From positions 186,001-250,000 of the forward strand of contig MU623345.1 in NCBI GenBank assembly GCA_025201765.1: 64,000 nt of DNA. Direction: 5' to 3'. The stretch comes from Daldinia sp. FL1419 (lineage: Eukaryota; Ascomycota; Sordariomycetes; Xylariales; Hypoxylaceae). Shown here in pieces: positions 1 through 11,972 of the stretch. The notes beneath the pieces were generated by a model. It saw nothing but the letters and a program-made list of their open reading frames with translations, ran no database searches and had not been told where the DNA came from. A program made the translations under genes and the position numbers. The stretch's first letter is position 1, and each line of letters starts with the position of its first letter.

Positions 1-411
1 GGGACACCACTGGATACCGCTGGGGCGGGCGTTTTTACAGCGTGGGGGAGTCACTGTAGGACTTCTGGACGTCGGACTGGCCGGGTCCAGACCTGGGGAA
101 AGCGTACCCCACAATAACTCTACTGCGTTAAATGCTAAATGCGTACCATAGTAAATAATTTATTTCTCTCGTCTTCTCCATGTCCCCTGCAAAAAAGTCC
201 CTTAACCCACCTTGATATCATCACAAGACCAATTCCTTTTTCCTTGCCTTGCCTTGCCATTTGTTTATATAACTCTGTCTGCGTAATTTAGGTCTCGACA
301 GAGTCGCAAGGCCAACTCATCCCCGGATTTCAAACTCAATTTAGACCCCTCCTAGTGATGATAAAAACCCATTAAAATTTTGAAAAGTCTATTCTTGCAC
401 ACGCGTCCAGT
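1..411. other. Intergenic, upstream of first gene
   Basis: No coding signal was seen. The last 200 bases are AT-rich with pyrimidine runs and probably hold the promoter and 5' leader of the small gene that starts at 412. Confidence 0.4.
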
Positions 412-1046
412 ATGGAAGCTCTTCAACTGGCTCAGATGTTAGCAGATCTCAACGATCTCCAAGCTGCTGTATGTATTTCATCTTGTCGCATTTCCTTGAC
501 GATCCATCTGGCGGGAATATCTCTCAACTAACTTGACATGCTTCGTAGCAAGATCAATCTGCTGCCAAAGACTTGGTCAGCGTCAACCGAACGCTCGATC
601 GCAAGGAACACATACAACAACAGCCCCGAAGCGTCCCCGAAGGAAGGGTGATGTCTCCGGCTAGTCGCATGACGGACAAGTTTGGTCGTCGCATGCTCAC
701 ACCACCATTGACACGAACAAATTCTGCATCGCCATCTATGCCTGGCAGTCCTCTCGGAGGAGAGGTATGGTTTTTTTCCTTTTTTTCTCTCTCTACAGCT
801 ACCTTTTGCTTATCACAATATGACGAATGCTTATCAATTACGTAGCGACCGGACGCCGATATTGATAGAGCTTCTACCCTGCTCTCTTTGTACGAAATCC
901 GCGCCAAATTGAGAGAGCAGGACAACAGCGGCCTTGTTAAGGCGCGCCAGAAGATCGATGCCCTTGCCGCGAAGCAGCAAGCTCAAATAACCGCCGACCA
1001 CAAGCGCGAGCGGAAAGAAATCAACCGACTAAGTTACCCAAAGTGA
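412..1046 (+). CDS. Hypothetical protein, 157 aa, three exons
   Basis: I do not recognise this protein. Exons 412-468, 549-764 and 846-1043 plus stop join in frame across two introns, each with GT-AG ends (the first GTATGT...GTAG, the second GTATGG...GTAG). The N-terminus is a short Leu/Ala/Asp-rich helix, the middle (about residues 50-90) is Pro/Ser-rich and disordered-looking, and the C-terminal 60 residues are a charged helix with many Lys, Arg, Gln and Glu that could form a coiled coil. No signal peptide or membrane segment is visible. The ATG at 412 is the first in a leader without earlier in-frame starts. The three-exon frame with clean splice sites argues that it is a real gene; the function is unknown. 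Confidence 0.7.
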
Positions 1047-2787
1047 ATACGGCACAGCTCGATTGAATACCCCCAGCAACTATAATGACCAATTGCATCA
1101 TGATTAAACATCATTGGCGTTACAAAGGAATCGAAGCGAACGATGGGAAGCGGACAAGAAAACACAGACGAGCAAGGGTGCTCCTGGGATAAAACGGCGT
1201 ATGAACTGGCTGAACACTACAGAATTGTGTGTGCATTAACGATTTTGCTACTGGCCCGGCTACTATGATTCGGAATATGACTACGGTTATGGGTGGATTT
1301 TGACTGATTGTGTTTAATGCTAATAACGGCAAACTGGCAGCGAAATATATGGTCTAGACGATTGTTCTCTACTACGGCATCTGTCGTTGTCTCAAAGTTC
1401 CTCGCTACCCGCCTGTCTAGTATGCTATGTGATCGACGTGATGATTATACGTTTTCGTAAAAAGACCCTAAGTGCATCGGACTTAAGAGAAGATTTTCAC
1501 TTCCCCATTATTATGAATTAGGAGTGATTTCAACTGTTGGAACTGTTGGACAAGACGGGCCATCTCATCAAGCGGTCAGTTAGGGTTTACTGCGCATCAT
1601 GCGCATCAGCGCTTCTAGTCTTGTGGAAATGATGATGTGTTGGGCTGATCTCCGTTGATCTTGACAAGTCGCTCATCTGCGTCATAGGGAGCCGAAGTCT
1701 TGCCTATTTTTGGCTCTGGTGTGGGTTACAGCTTTGATGCTACGGGACGCGCGCTACTAAAGGTTATCGCCTAGTACCTACGACCAATATCTATCGGATT
1801 CTCGTTTTTCTCGGGACCCCTGCTATTTTAGGTTGTCTGATAAGACAACTCGCCTCTTCCGAGATAGATAACCAGGAGCCAATGAATGTCTTTGTATTAC
1901 GACCTGCGTACGAGTCCCCCAAGTACCGGCATGTATTGCGCTTTCTAGAAAAAAAGAGAGCGTAATTGGCCAATTAGCTTTGGGGTTGAGGACCGTTGAG
2001 GCAGGCGGGTGGATGCTGGCTTAATTAAGGCTTTTGTTACCTGTAACTACGCAGCTACATAGGTATGCACTAGTGTAAGTACGCAGCTATAGCGGGTAGA
2101 TGTTGGTTAAACTCTGTAGTTATAGGTAACTGTCAAAGAAACCCTGTTTCGAGAGTTGGGGTGATACTTATCGTATGGGAAACTTTACTCATCTTCATAT
2201 AACTAAGTAATTAACTCTGTAAGACCTGAGAATGATGATATGTATTAGTTGTGGCACCAACGAATATCTCATATTCTCTGTTGCTACTAGTTAGGTTTTT
2301 AAGTTGCTTAGATATCAACCTTTATTGTTACCCTATTTTCTCATTTGTATAACTGGTTAACACATCTATTTATATAGGATATTGGGGTCCAGACATGGAT
2401 ACATTATCTCTAATTCGCCATATATCATCTATATATAAAGTTTGAATTAACTAAGTTATTAGAAAGTGGAATGATATTGGTGGTTTTGCAAAAACTTCGA
2501 GTTGTCGCTGGCAGCTGGCCCCAGCCGAGAAGCTTGTTAGCGCACAGAGTAGCTAGATTTTTAGCGCTGCCGCGTTAGTAGGCTTTTCCAATCCCAATCC
2601 CCTTAACCCGATCGGTGAAACGCTAGAGCCTAGACCCAAGCCATACGGCGTTTTCCCCAGACGTCATTTTTTTGATCTTGCATTTAATTCTTCCATCTCT
2701 ATTTCCTTTACTAACGCCTGAATAGAAAAACGCTTCGAAATAAACGCAAAATAAACGCCACGCAGTTGCAGCCACCACCAGCGCATC
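1047..2787. other. Intergenic, AT-rich
   Basis: About 1.7 kb between two + strand genes. Only short open frames with no family resemblance are present. AT-rich patches lie near 2200-2460, and short tracts related to GTAGGTA/TACCTA occur. The promoter of the PWI/SR gene should lie in the last few hundred bases. Confidence 0.4.
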
Positions 2788-4529
2788 ATGGCAACCAGCG
2801 TAGATGCGAAGCTCTTACGAGCGACAAAATTCCCTCCCGAGTTCAATCAGAAGGTTGACATGCAAAAGGTTAATCTTCAGGTTATGAAGAAGTTGGTCTC
2901 CCTAGCCACGCCTATTTCCGCAGCCCAATCACTAACCCTGGCTCTTTCAGATGGATTGCCAGCAAAATATCCGAAATACTAGGATCCGAAGATGATGTCG
3001 TCACCGAGCTATGCTTCAATTTAATCGAAGGTCCCCGATACGTAAGTGCGCTTGTGCTTGCAAGGCTATCCCGAGGTTGGCGTCGTCGACTTTGCTGACT
3101 CTGGTTACCATAGCCTGATATCAAATCCATGCAAATTCAACTTACCGGCTTCCTCGATAAAGATACCGCATCCTTTTGTAAAGAACTTTGGAACCTCTGT
3201 TTGAGTGCTCAGTCAAGTCCCCAGGGCGTCCCCAAGGAGCTCCTGGAGGCGAAGAAATTAGAACTCATTCAAGAGAAGGTACTACGCTCGTCCCGTGCCC
3301 GGTAAATTCGGGGCGTGCTAATTGTTATTAGATCGATGCGGATAAGGCTGCCGAAGAATCACGAGTCCGGCGAGAAACCCAGGAACGTCGTGACCGCGAA
3401 TTATCAGACGTTCGAGATCGAGAGCGACGCGACCGCGGCTTTCGTGGTGGGCGGGGTGACAATTGGCGTGGCGGGAGACGTGGCGGTGATCGGGCTTTCG
3501 GTGGTGGTCGTGGTAGAGGCTTTGGCCGGGGCGGTGACCGATCCCCTTCCCCACCACGGCGAGAACGGAACTACTATAACAACCGTGACCGAGATCGTTA
3601 TGTGCCCCCAAATCGTCGTGGGAGTCGACAAGAGGCTCGGCGTGGACGCTCTCCATCCCGTTCCGCGAGTCCCGAGTCGAGAGCCTCTGTGTCTCGTTCC
3701 CGATCATCTAGTACGGCTAGTGGACGTAGTCGGCGAATGAGTAACCGGTCACCTACCCCACCTCGTCGTCGTTCGAGGAGTCGTCGATCACCCCCTCGCT
3801 ATAGAGTTTCGGGAAAGCGAGATCGGTCTGCGGGGCGAAATAGAGGCTATAGGGCCCGCAGAGATGGCCACAGGAGGAACACGTCTTCGCCTGCGAGTGC
3901 CAGTAGATCCGATAGTAGCCGATCCCGCTCGCCGGCGCCTAAGAGGCGTAGATATTCAGGCTCACTCAGTCGTTCGAGGTCTCCCCCACGTCGCGATAGC
4001 CGCCGGCTTAGCCGTTCTCGCTCATCCTCCTACTCACGATCACGCAGCCGCAGTCGCAGCACAAGGCGACGACCAGTCCGGGAACTTATCAGTCGTAGCC
4101 CCTCGCCTAGCCACCGCGGCCGGCTAAGACGTTCCTCAACGAGAAGCCCAAGTAAATCTGGATCAGATGAGGATACTAGGGGCACACGACGAAGAAGTTT
4201 ACGAAGGAATGGGGAGGATAGCAAAGCTAGAGACATCTCTTCGAGAAGGCGGAAAAACTCCGTCGATTCCCCTCGTGCCCGTAACAGATCAGCTGATGTT
4301 TCGGAAGATGAAGACAGACCCAGATCCCCTAGACACCACGCGGCCTCGACGGCCGATGAGGTTCGTTCTTCTTAAGGAGTTCGTGTCAAGTTATGTGTTT
4401 AGACCGAGAACTGACTCTCGTACTCTTCAGAACAAGACTCCAACGCAACAGGCCAATCAGCTACGAGAAAAGCTTCTGAAGGAGCGCATTAAGAAGATGA
4501 GAGGCACCTCAAGTAGAGAATCACGTTAA
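2788..4529 (+). CDS. PWI-domain SR-rich splicing factor (SRRM1/SRm160-like)
   Basis: Exons 2788-2891, 2951-3041, 3114-3278, 3332-4360 and 4431-4529 give 495 residues. The N-terminal 105 residues match the PWI fold of SRm160: a basic entry helix, then the signature here as Lys-Trp-Ile (residues 35-37) instead of Pro-Trp-Ile, followed by the conserved GFLD and ELW segments. After a charged helix comes an RGG-like stretch (about residues 150-190) and then a long RS/RSRS domain. SRm160 family proteins bind nucleic acid through PWI and act as nuclear splicing coactivators in RS-protein complexes. The last intron (4361-4430) is inferred because it replaces a frame ending in SS-stop with a conserved-looking basic end (REKLLKERIKKMR); its donor GTTCGT is weak but a CTGAC branch site is present. 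Confidence 0.85.
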
Positions 4530-5593
4530 GAGGTCAGGCTAATCTTCTTAGACTTGCAGGATTTGCAGACTCGGTCATCCTAAGAGAAGTAAATACCCGT
4601 GGATGGTGGGAACTGGCTATTTTATGTTTTCGTACTTGGCATTCGAGGTTAGTCACAAAAATGCTTCGCGCTTGAGCTCATGAAAGTACGGCTATCTTGT
4701 AACAGATAGATGATCAGACAATAGACTTGCTCCCATATCGCGATTTAGAATCTATATATACTATTGTACCCACTGCTGGAAGGGCAACGTTACGTTCTAG
4801 TCTGGTTCGTTGAATTGGTAGTGGTGTACTTAATCATTGCTAATATAATTGTTGCAGACATTATTAAAACAATGCTGACTTTTAGGTGAGTTGGATGAAA
4901 GAATTAGCTAACATACAAATTGCTATATGCTCTACACTCGGTAAGTAACTCTTAACTATTAGTATTGGATTCTGCACAGAATGTCTGCTCTTCTTAGGTT
5001 AGATGAAGTATGTTCAAGGCAACAGTTCGAGGAGTAATCGCTTTTTCTTGTTGTATTGGAGGTATCAAGCAGAACCGGCTCAGACCCTGGTACAGAATAT
5101 TATTCCGCAAATTTATATATACTATCCCGTTCCTAGATGATAAACACCTCGTTTATATGAAAATTTTATTTTAGAGAATTCCCCCCAATGGACGTATTAT
5201 AAAGGAAGCTGTTTATATAGTATTGTATATACGTAGCTCGTTACGTCTGTACCAGTGCATAGGACACACCATAGTCCCGGATGCATGCATCCGGATGAAA
5301 TACCTGGGTACTTTGGTTGATCTGATTACATGTACATGTGGAGGCCGTGAGTGTGCCAAGGTAGCCCTAACTTTACACTAGCTTGATTTGGCAGCAGTAG
5401 CGCGCTAGCGACGCATTAGCCGGGTCTAGCTTGAGCAAAAGGGAATACGTACTTAGTCTGGGATCAAAGCGGGAAGGCTGAAGTGCTCGGACCAACAACG
5501 CGTTGTCGAATGGCAGAAGATTGAAGATTCAAAGTTCAACTTTTGAAACTCAATTTCCCCAAAATCGCCAGCGCCGCCAAACTGACGATCGCA
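4530..5593. other. Intergenic, AT-rich
   Basis: About 1.06 kb with no supported gene. The first part should be the 3' end of the PWI/SR transcript and the last part the EAF6 promoter. A TGTACATGT-type palindrome occurs near 5330. Confidence 0.35.
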
Positions 5594-6326
5594 ATGACGG
5601 AAAATGTGCAACCGGGTGCCAGCGGAGCTGCGAATGGTGACCGACAGGCTGGGCTCTCGGAGTACACGAAACAAAGACAGAATCTCAAGGAGCTTCTAGG
5701 TAAGCGGAAACAGCAGGAGCGCCAGCTGGTGAGTCGCTTTGGGTCTATGAGCACGGTTGGAAGGGGGGTGATGACTAATACTCGGATGGATAGGCGCAAC
5801 TAGAGCAGAGTATCGTCGATCTCGAGGCTAAATACTTGAGCAACACCCGCTTCGGTAATATCGTCAAGGGCTTCGATAACTACATCAAGGGGACTAGTTC
5901 GGCAGCCCAGCGCAAGCAAGGAGAATTAAAGGATGAGGACTACATCTGGTCGCGATCGTCGATTTCGTACAATAGCCTTCACGTACGTTTCTGTAATCCC
6001 TCACGTGTCTAAAATCCCGCCCAAACCAAAATACAGTCTATATTAACATTCTTACCCTTCAGCCCGATAATACCGAAGGCCAATCCGCAACCTCCACGCC
6101 CGCCGCGCCGACGCCCGTTTCTACAACATTTGCAAACAGAGAAAAGGACAGCGGGTCCAATCAGCCAACACCTACCTCTGCGACTGAGAAGGGCTACGGG
6201 AAAGCCGGCAAGACCGGTAAAAAGAGGACGCAGAAGAAGGATAAGGACGCCGATGTAGAGGATAGCGAGACCGACTCCCGCGAAACTAAGAAAGTCCGGA
6301 CACACTTTGGCGCCTCGCGGAAATGA
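5594..6326 (+). CDS. EAF6: Chromatin modification-related protein EAF6 (NuA4 subunit)
   Basis: Exons 5594-5728, 5794-5982 and 6063-6326 give 195 residues. The N-terminal half is a coiled coil (YTKQRQNLKELL through LEQSIVDLEAKYL) followed by the family signature RFGNIVKGFDNYIKG and the conserved DYIWSRSSISYN segment. The C-terminal part is Thr/Ser/Lys-rich and disordered. EAF6 is a small scaffold subunit of NuA4 and related MYST histone acetyltransferase complexes in the nucleus. The chosen ATG is the first in frame; an upstream TTG would add residues unlike the family. Both introns are short (65 and 80 bp) with GT-AG ends. Confidence 0.9.
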
Positions 6327-7249
6327 CTGCTGTATTGCAAGTCTAACGTGTACGGCTATCAGCATTTTCAGTATGGTATCGGCGTTTATTAGGAGTGGAC
6401 ATAGGGCTAGCATGACGGCGTTGGTTTATTAGGTAGGGCGATTATTGGGAATAAAGCAAAAGCGCGTTTCGCCAAGGGACGGGATTCGTGGTTCGCGCCG
6501 GTATGTTTCCCCTCGAGATACCCGACAGTCTAGGTTTACGGTAGTAGACCAGAGTTGAATCAGAGTCGAGACAATAATAGGGTGTTGATAGTAGTAGTGT
6601 CTGAATATACGTGCAAAGACATAGACTTAAAAAGAAGGGTATATACCTATGTAGGTATTTGATCTAAAGGCAAAGTATATAACTAGTAAGTAACTAGTAG
6701 TTAAAGACTCAGGATCCGAGTATGATTAGTTATCTATCTAATATGAATTTTATATATCATAGTCTCATGATCAATTATTGTCTCAGATACATAGGTAGAT
6801 AGACCTAACCTAGATATAAGACTTGAGAAACAGTGTGTGAATCATGCAATACTATGCAACTATGGAGTACTCCTTTTTTTTTGCGTGCGGGGGAAAGTCG
6901 AACAAACAATTACTAACTAGTTCAAATGTCTCTAGTTATTACTAACTAAAAACTTACCCACTTTGTAAGTGCCAATCATAGCGAACACCTTGATGAACCT
7001 GTGGAAAGTACCCAAGTTAGAATTCCTACATACCTCTGGATGTACCTACCTACCCAGGCAACTAGGTACCTAACCAGACCTACGACGTTAAATTTATTAA
7101 TACACTAGGAATTACACATTATTAATGATTTGTCGAGACAAGCGTGTCTTATACTTTGAAAGCAAACTACTATACCTCCTATTCTACCTGCAGCTTGCAG
7201 GTTTATACATGAAATAAATACAATACATCGTCCGAGACTTTCATCCAAG
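6327..7249. other. Intergenic, AT-rich
   Basis: No coding signal was found. Several GTAGGTA/TACCTACC tracts and a near-palindrome around ACTAGGTACCTAAC (about 7060-7075) belong to the dispersed motif described in the findings. Confidence 0.35.
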
Positions 7250-9734
7250 ATGACAGTCATGGCTACCAAATTCACCCCCGAGGTGCTCCTCTCCGCACCT
7301 CGACGTACACCCGCCCTGCCCAATAGCACCGGCACTCTCGCTCTCTTTGCTGGTATGTCCCCAATCAGACAGTCGCTGTTGACGAGTTAAAACTAATGTT
7401 TCTTAGCGTCTTCATACTCTTTTGAGACTCACTCCAAGGACTACGCTATCAAGGTCTTGGACATCAAGTCTCACCAGTCGACTCAGCTTTATGATAACTC
7501 CACTTATACCGAGCCGACGTGGATTTCAGAGACTGAGTTTATCTTCTTAAAGAACGAGGATTCCAAGACGTCTCTGCTTGTGGGAGACGCAACCAGACCC
7601 GGTTCAGAGTAAGTGATAACTCATGTACACATCCTTAGTAAAATTATACTTAACACGTGTGGCCTAGGCCGTACGAGGTTGCCGCCTTCAACGCCACGTT
7701 ATCTAACATCAAGGCCAAGGATATCGGTAACGGTACCGTAGCCTTTGCTGCTACGGCTCCCGCTACGTCATCGGGGGAACTACTAAACTCGGATGATGAG
7801 AGGAAACCTCTATCATCAGGCAAGGTCTACACAAGCCTGTTTGTACGACACTGGGACTCGTACGTTCCTAAGCATAGACAGGGATTATTCTACGGTGCAT
7901 TAAAGAAGGAGGGTCGTTATTTCAAGTTGCAAGATCGAAATCTCGTAAATGCTCTAGCAGGCACAAAGCTAGAGTGCCCGGTACCACCCTTCGGAGATGC
8001 CAGCGACTATGACATCGGCAAAGAGGGAATAGTTTTCGTGTCTAAGGATCCGGAACTAAACCCCGCGCTATGGACCAAGACCGATCTATACTACGTCCCT
8101 CTCAAAACCTTCACCGAGGCAAAGCCCCCCGGGCCCCAGGTTGTCAAGACTGGTGCGCTACAAGGTTACTCGGGTTTCCCGGTGTTCTCTCACGACGGCA
8201 CCAAAGTGGTATTTAAGCGCATGAGGAATCGGCAGTACGAGTCTGACAAGTGGCGTCTATTACTCATTCCCGATATCAAAGACTTAAGCAATGTGCAAGA
8301 GTTCTACAAGACAGATGACGGCGAGGGTGGCTGGGACTTGCGCCCAGAAGCCATTGTATGGAGCAATGATGACAAGGAGTTATACGTAACAGCGGAAAAG
8401 GAGGGTCGGCAGCTCCTATTCAAGCTCCCTTCGAGCCCCCTAGAAGCCAAGGAGCTCCCACAGGCGTTAACCAAGGACGGCTCAGTAACCGACTTCCGCC
8501 TGCTCTCCCAAAGCGATAACAATCTCTTCGTTACATCAACCTCGCTCATCGACAACTCCTCGTACACCATCGTCAACCCCTCGACCACAGACCAACACCT
8601 GATATCCTCCAGCTCCAAAGAAGGCAAATCCTTCGGTCTCTCCAAAACCCAAGTCGACGAGTTCTGGTTTAAGGGCGCAGGCGACTACCACGCTCACGCG
8701 TTAGTGGTGAAGCCGTCGAACTTCGATCCGAGCAAGAAATACCCGCTTGCATTCCTGATCCACGGTGGACCGCAGGGCGCCTGGGGACAGAGCTGGAGTA
8801 CAAGGTGGAATCCGGCTGTGTTTGCGGAGCAGGGGTACGTTGCAATTATGCCGAATCCGACGGGGAGTACCGGGTATGGACAGGCGTTTACGGATGGGAT
8901 TGCTAAGGACTGGGGTGGACGGCCGTATAATGACTGTGAGTACAGGTTCTTGACTTGAGGATGGATATCTCTATTTTGGAGAGCACCTAACTGACTATCG
9001 TAGTGGTGAACTGCTTTGAGCACATTGCGGATAAGATCTCTTACGTCGACACGAACAACGCCGTGGCTCTAGGTGCTTCGTATGGCGGATACATGATCAG
9101 TAAGTCACTCGTCCCCTTCCCCTTTCCCTTTTCCACCCCCCCCCCCCCAAACTAACTCCCCAGATTGGATCCAAGGCCACCCCCTAGGTCGTAAATTCAA
9201 AGCCCTAGTCTGCCACGACGGCATCTTTAGCACTATGAGCAACTGGTCTACTGAGGAGCTCTTCTTCCCCTCGCACGACTTCGGAGGCACCCTATGGGAG
9301 AACCGCGACGGGTACGCCCGCTGGGATCCTGCTGCTTTCGCGGCGAATTGGGCTACGCCGCAGCTCGTTATACACTCCGAGTTGGATTACAGATTACCGA
9401 TTTCGGAGGGGCTGGCGGCTTTTAATAGTAAGCGTTTTTGAGGATTGACGAGTGAGTTTGATCGGATGTGTTGCTAACTCTATGCGTTATGATAGCCCTC
9501 CAGACCCGCGGTGTACCGAGCAGGATCTTGATATTCCCTGATGAGAACCACGTAAGCCCCTTTCCCCTTGGTCCCTATACCTAATGAGTAATCGCTAACA
9601 AATATATACACTAGTGGGTATTGAAGCCCGAGAACTCGCTTGTATGGCATAAGGAGGTTTTAGGTTGGATTAACAAGTGGACTGGCCTAGACACTACGGG
9701 TCTCGCAGGAGACACGGAAGATCTCAGTATCTGA
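7250..9734 (+). CDS. Dipeptidyl peptidase 5-like serine peptidase (S9)
   Basis: Seven exons (7250-7352, 7407-7608, 7668-8935, 9004-9099, 9164-9427, 9496-9551, 9615-9734) give 702 residues. The N-terminal two thirds fit the beta-propeller of S9 oligopeptidases and the C-terminal 250 residues an alpha/beta hydrolase. The catalytic triad is visible: Ser550 in GASYGG, Asp631 in SELDYR and His663 in DENHW; HGGPQG supplies the oxyanion region. The enzyme should release N-terminal dipeptides. Secreted fungal DPP V begins with a signal peptide, whereas this protein starts MTVMATKFTPEVL with no hydrophobic leader, so an intracellular role is inferred. The fourth intron carries a run of 13 C, a likely length-variable tract. 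Frames join at every intron with GT-AG ends. Confidence 0.9.
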
Positions 9735-10036
9735 TGAGTTATTTTGTTACGTATCATGGAAAGAAATTGGTAGTAAGATAAAAACAAAACGTCCAACTAG
9801 GACAGGACATGTATTAGGAAGCAGGATTGTGTGAATGATTCTATTGCGGATTCGACTCCTGTAATCAGCTCAAGGGCCAATCGTCTAGTAACTAACTTAC
9901 AATAGTAGGGGAGTTTCTAGATGATCTAGAAAATCCGTAGTCGACCGAATAGCACAGCTATATCTGGAAAGCCCAAGCAAATCTGACTACATCACGGCCC
10001 CCTTACTTTTGTCGACCCCATGCTTATCGTAATCCT
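9735..10036. other. Convergent 3' intergenic region
   Basis: About 300 bases between the 3' ends of the peptidase (+) and the coiled-coil gene (-). It presumably holds both 3' UTRs. Nothing else is visible. Confidence 0.4.
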
Positions 10037-11208
10037 TTACTTGGCCTCTAAAATACCAAACAACTCCTTTCCATTAATCCTCCTCATAACAATCTTAACA
10101 TGATCCCAGCGCAACTTACTCACATCCACAAAAATCATCACATCCGTCTTACTGCTCTTCTCCACGCGCTGGAGCGGCTCAACCAAGTCGGGGTATTCCT
10201 GCTGGAGCTTCATCTGGATATACCACGCCGCCTTGTGGTCTATCTTCTTGAGAAACTGTCTGATAAATCTAGCTTCGCTCTTCGGGCGCTTGATGCGGTA
10301 TGAATTGCTGTAGTGGTTGTACTGCTCGAGCATTTGGATGGCTTTTACGGGTGGCTGTGACCGAGAAGATGGAGGGTTGGTGAGTTGATTGAAAGTGGTT
10401 TCGTCGATGGCGCCCTTTAGGAGGGATTCTTGGGGAGGTAGGTTAGTAGTCTAGCTAGATAGGTAGGTATTTCTGAAAATTTGGTCTTACCAGATTTTAT
10501 ATCTTGCGAGTTCACCTCGTGGAGCTTCTCGAGGAATTGGAGGAAGTCCTCCTGTTTTGGGACGAAGGTGTCGAGAAAACTACGAACTTGAGCTTGATTA
10601 CTTATAGCTTCCTCTAATGCCTTCTTTTCATCTTGGGTAAGTGTAGAGACCGCATCGAGCTTGTCGTACATGGATTTAACCATCGGCTCGAGACGAGCTA
10701 GAGTATTGTTCAAAGCAGTAAGATCCTGTGTCTTGGGCAAGTTCAAGCGAAATCCCTCGATAGCATTCTCGACGGCGACTATTTGCTCCTGGTGACGATC
10801 GATCTGCTTATTCAACGTCTTGATGTCCTTTCCAAACCTGGCATTGTCTGCGGTTAACTTGAAGTATTCATCACTGACTTTAGTACGGAGGCTTTCGAGG
10901 CTGTCCTTGGTATTATGAGTAGCCGCATCTGCTTCAGATATAAGTGAGCGAAGCCCTTCTTTATCCTTTCGAAGCTCCTCTAGTTGCTTTTCAAACTCTC
11001 CATTGCGACCACTCTCTACAGCACTAGCTTCTTGGAGTTTATAATATCGTTCCTCGATTGATTCCAATTGCCTCTTGGCTTCGTAGACTTCCTTGACTGT
11101 AAGCACTTGCAGAAGTCTCAGGGCGTTTATTTGGTGCCCCGGCTGTTGAAGCTTGTCCTGAAGCTTGGCGACATTGATAAGTTTTTGTGTTTCTTCTTCG
11201 GTACGCAT
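10037..11208 (-). CDS. Coiled-coil protein of unknown function, 369 aa
   Basis: I do not recognise the family. Exons, reading on the minus strand, are 11208-10491 and 10428-10037, separated by a 62-bp intron with GTAAGA donor, a CTAAC branch site and an AAG acceptor. From about residue 5 to 210 nearly every segment is a charged heptad-like helix (Glu, Lys, Gln, Leu), so a long coiled coil is expected. The C-terminal 100 residues look like a small globular basic domain ending FGILEAK. No signal peptide or membrane segment is seen. The first in-frame ATG at 11208 is used; an in-frame GTG lies 9 codons upstream, and a missing 5' exon cannot be excluded. A structural or tethering role would fit the architecture but is only inference. 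Confidence 0.75.
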
Positions 11209-11972
11209 ATTGGTGTGCGTATCGGGTACGAGCACTTATGTGAATTTGGATATTAAAAAGAAAAGCTATGTTAGAAAAATAAGGAAGCTTGAGTTAGTTG
11301 CTGGTCTGACTTTCCTTCAAAAGTGCCTTCTCTAGACCCCCCTCCTCCTTCCTTCCCTCAACACAACTCATCCCTGGTAATAATACACTTAGGTCCTTCC
11401 AAAACGTATAAGTTCATAAGTACCTAGGTACGCATATCTGAGGCGCTTACTAACCCCCAGGAGCAGGCAAGCCACGGGTCTACTATGTCACGATAGTACA
11501 TATTAATAGGTATACTATAGGGGATAATGCGGGATTTTACTCTCAATTAATAACCCCTATTTAACTAGTTTAATGCATCTCACGGCGTCTATTGCAAATT
11601 GATATAACTGGCAAATTCAGAACGTTTATTTAGGAAAGCATCAGCGACCTAGGTACATAACAACGCGGAAATAAGCAGAAACCTGGTCCGCGACAGCCTC
11701 CCATATCAGGCGACATGCATTACCGGTATTAGGTGCTAGATGCCTAGCCGCAAATGCCTAGATGCTTCTTTTCCCTCCTGTACCGACCACGGCTCGTACC
11801 TGAGACGTGCTAAAAAAAAAAAGAGAAATATGCTGGACGACAACATCATCGCCACCCCGTCCATGTATTCTGCGGGACCTCTTAGGTCAACCCTTGAACT
11901 ACGCGTCATTCTATCCCCATCCTTAATGTCAGACAGACCAATCCTTGTTGAGTATGAAAGAGAATACGTTGT
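11209..11972. other. Intergenic between two minus-strand genes
   Basis: About 760 bases holding the promoter of the coiled-coil gene and the 3' UTR of eIF4A. TACCTAGGTA-type motifs occur near 11420 and 11650. No gene is supported. Confidence 0.4.

Noticed and set aside
3315..3740. Long frames overlapping the RS domain gene
   Set aside because: Arg/Ser/Gly repeats keep other frames open; the PWI/RS frame is the one with family similarity and splice support.
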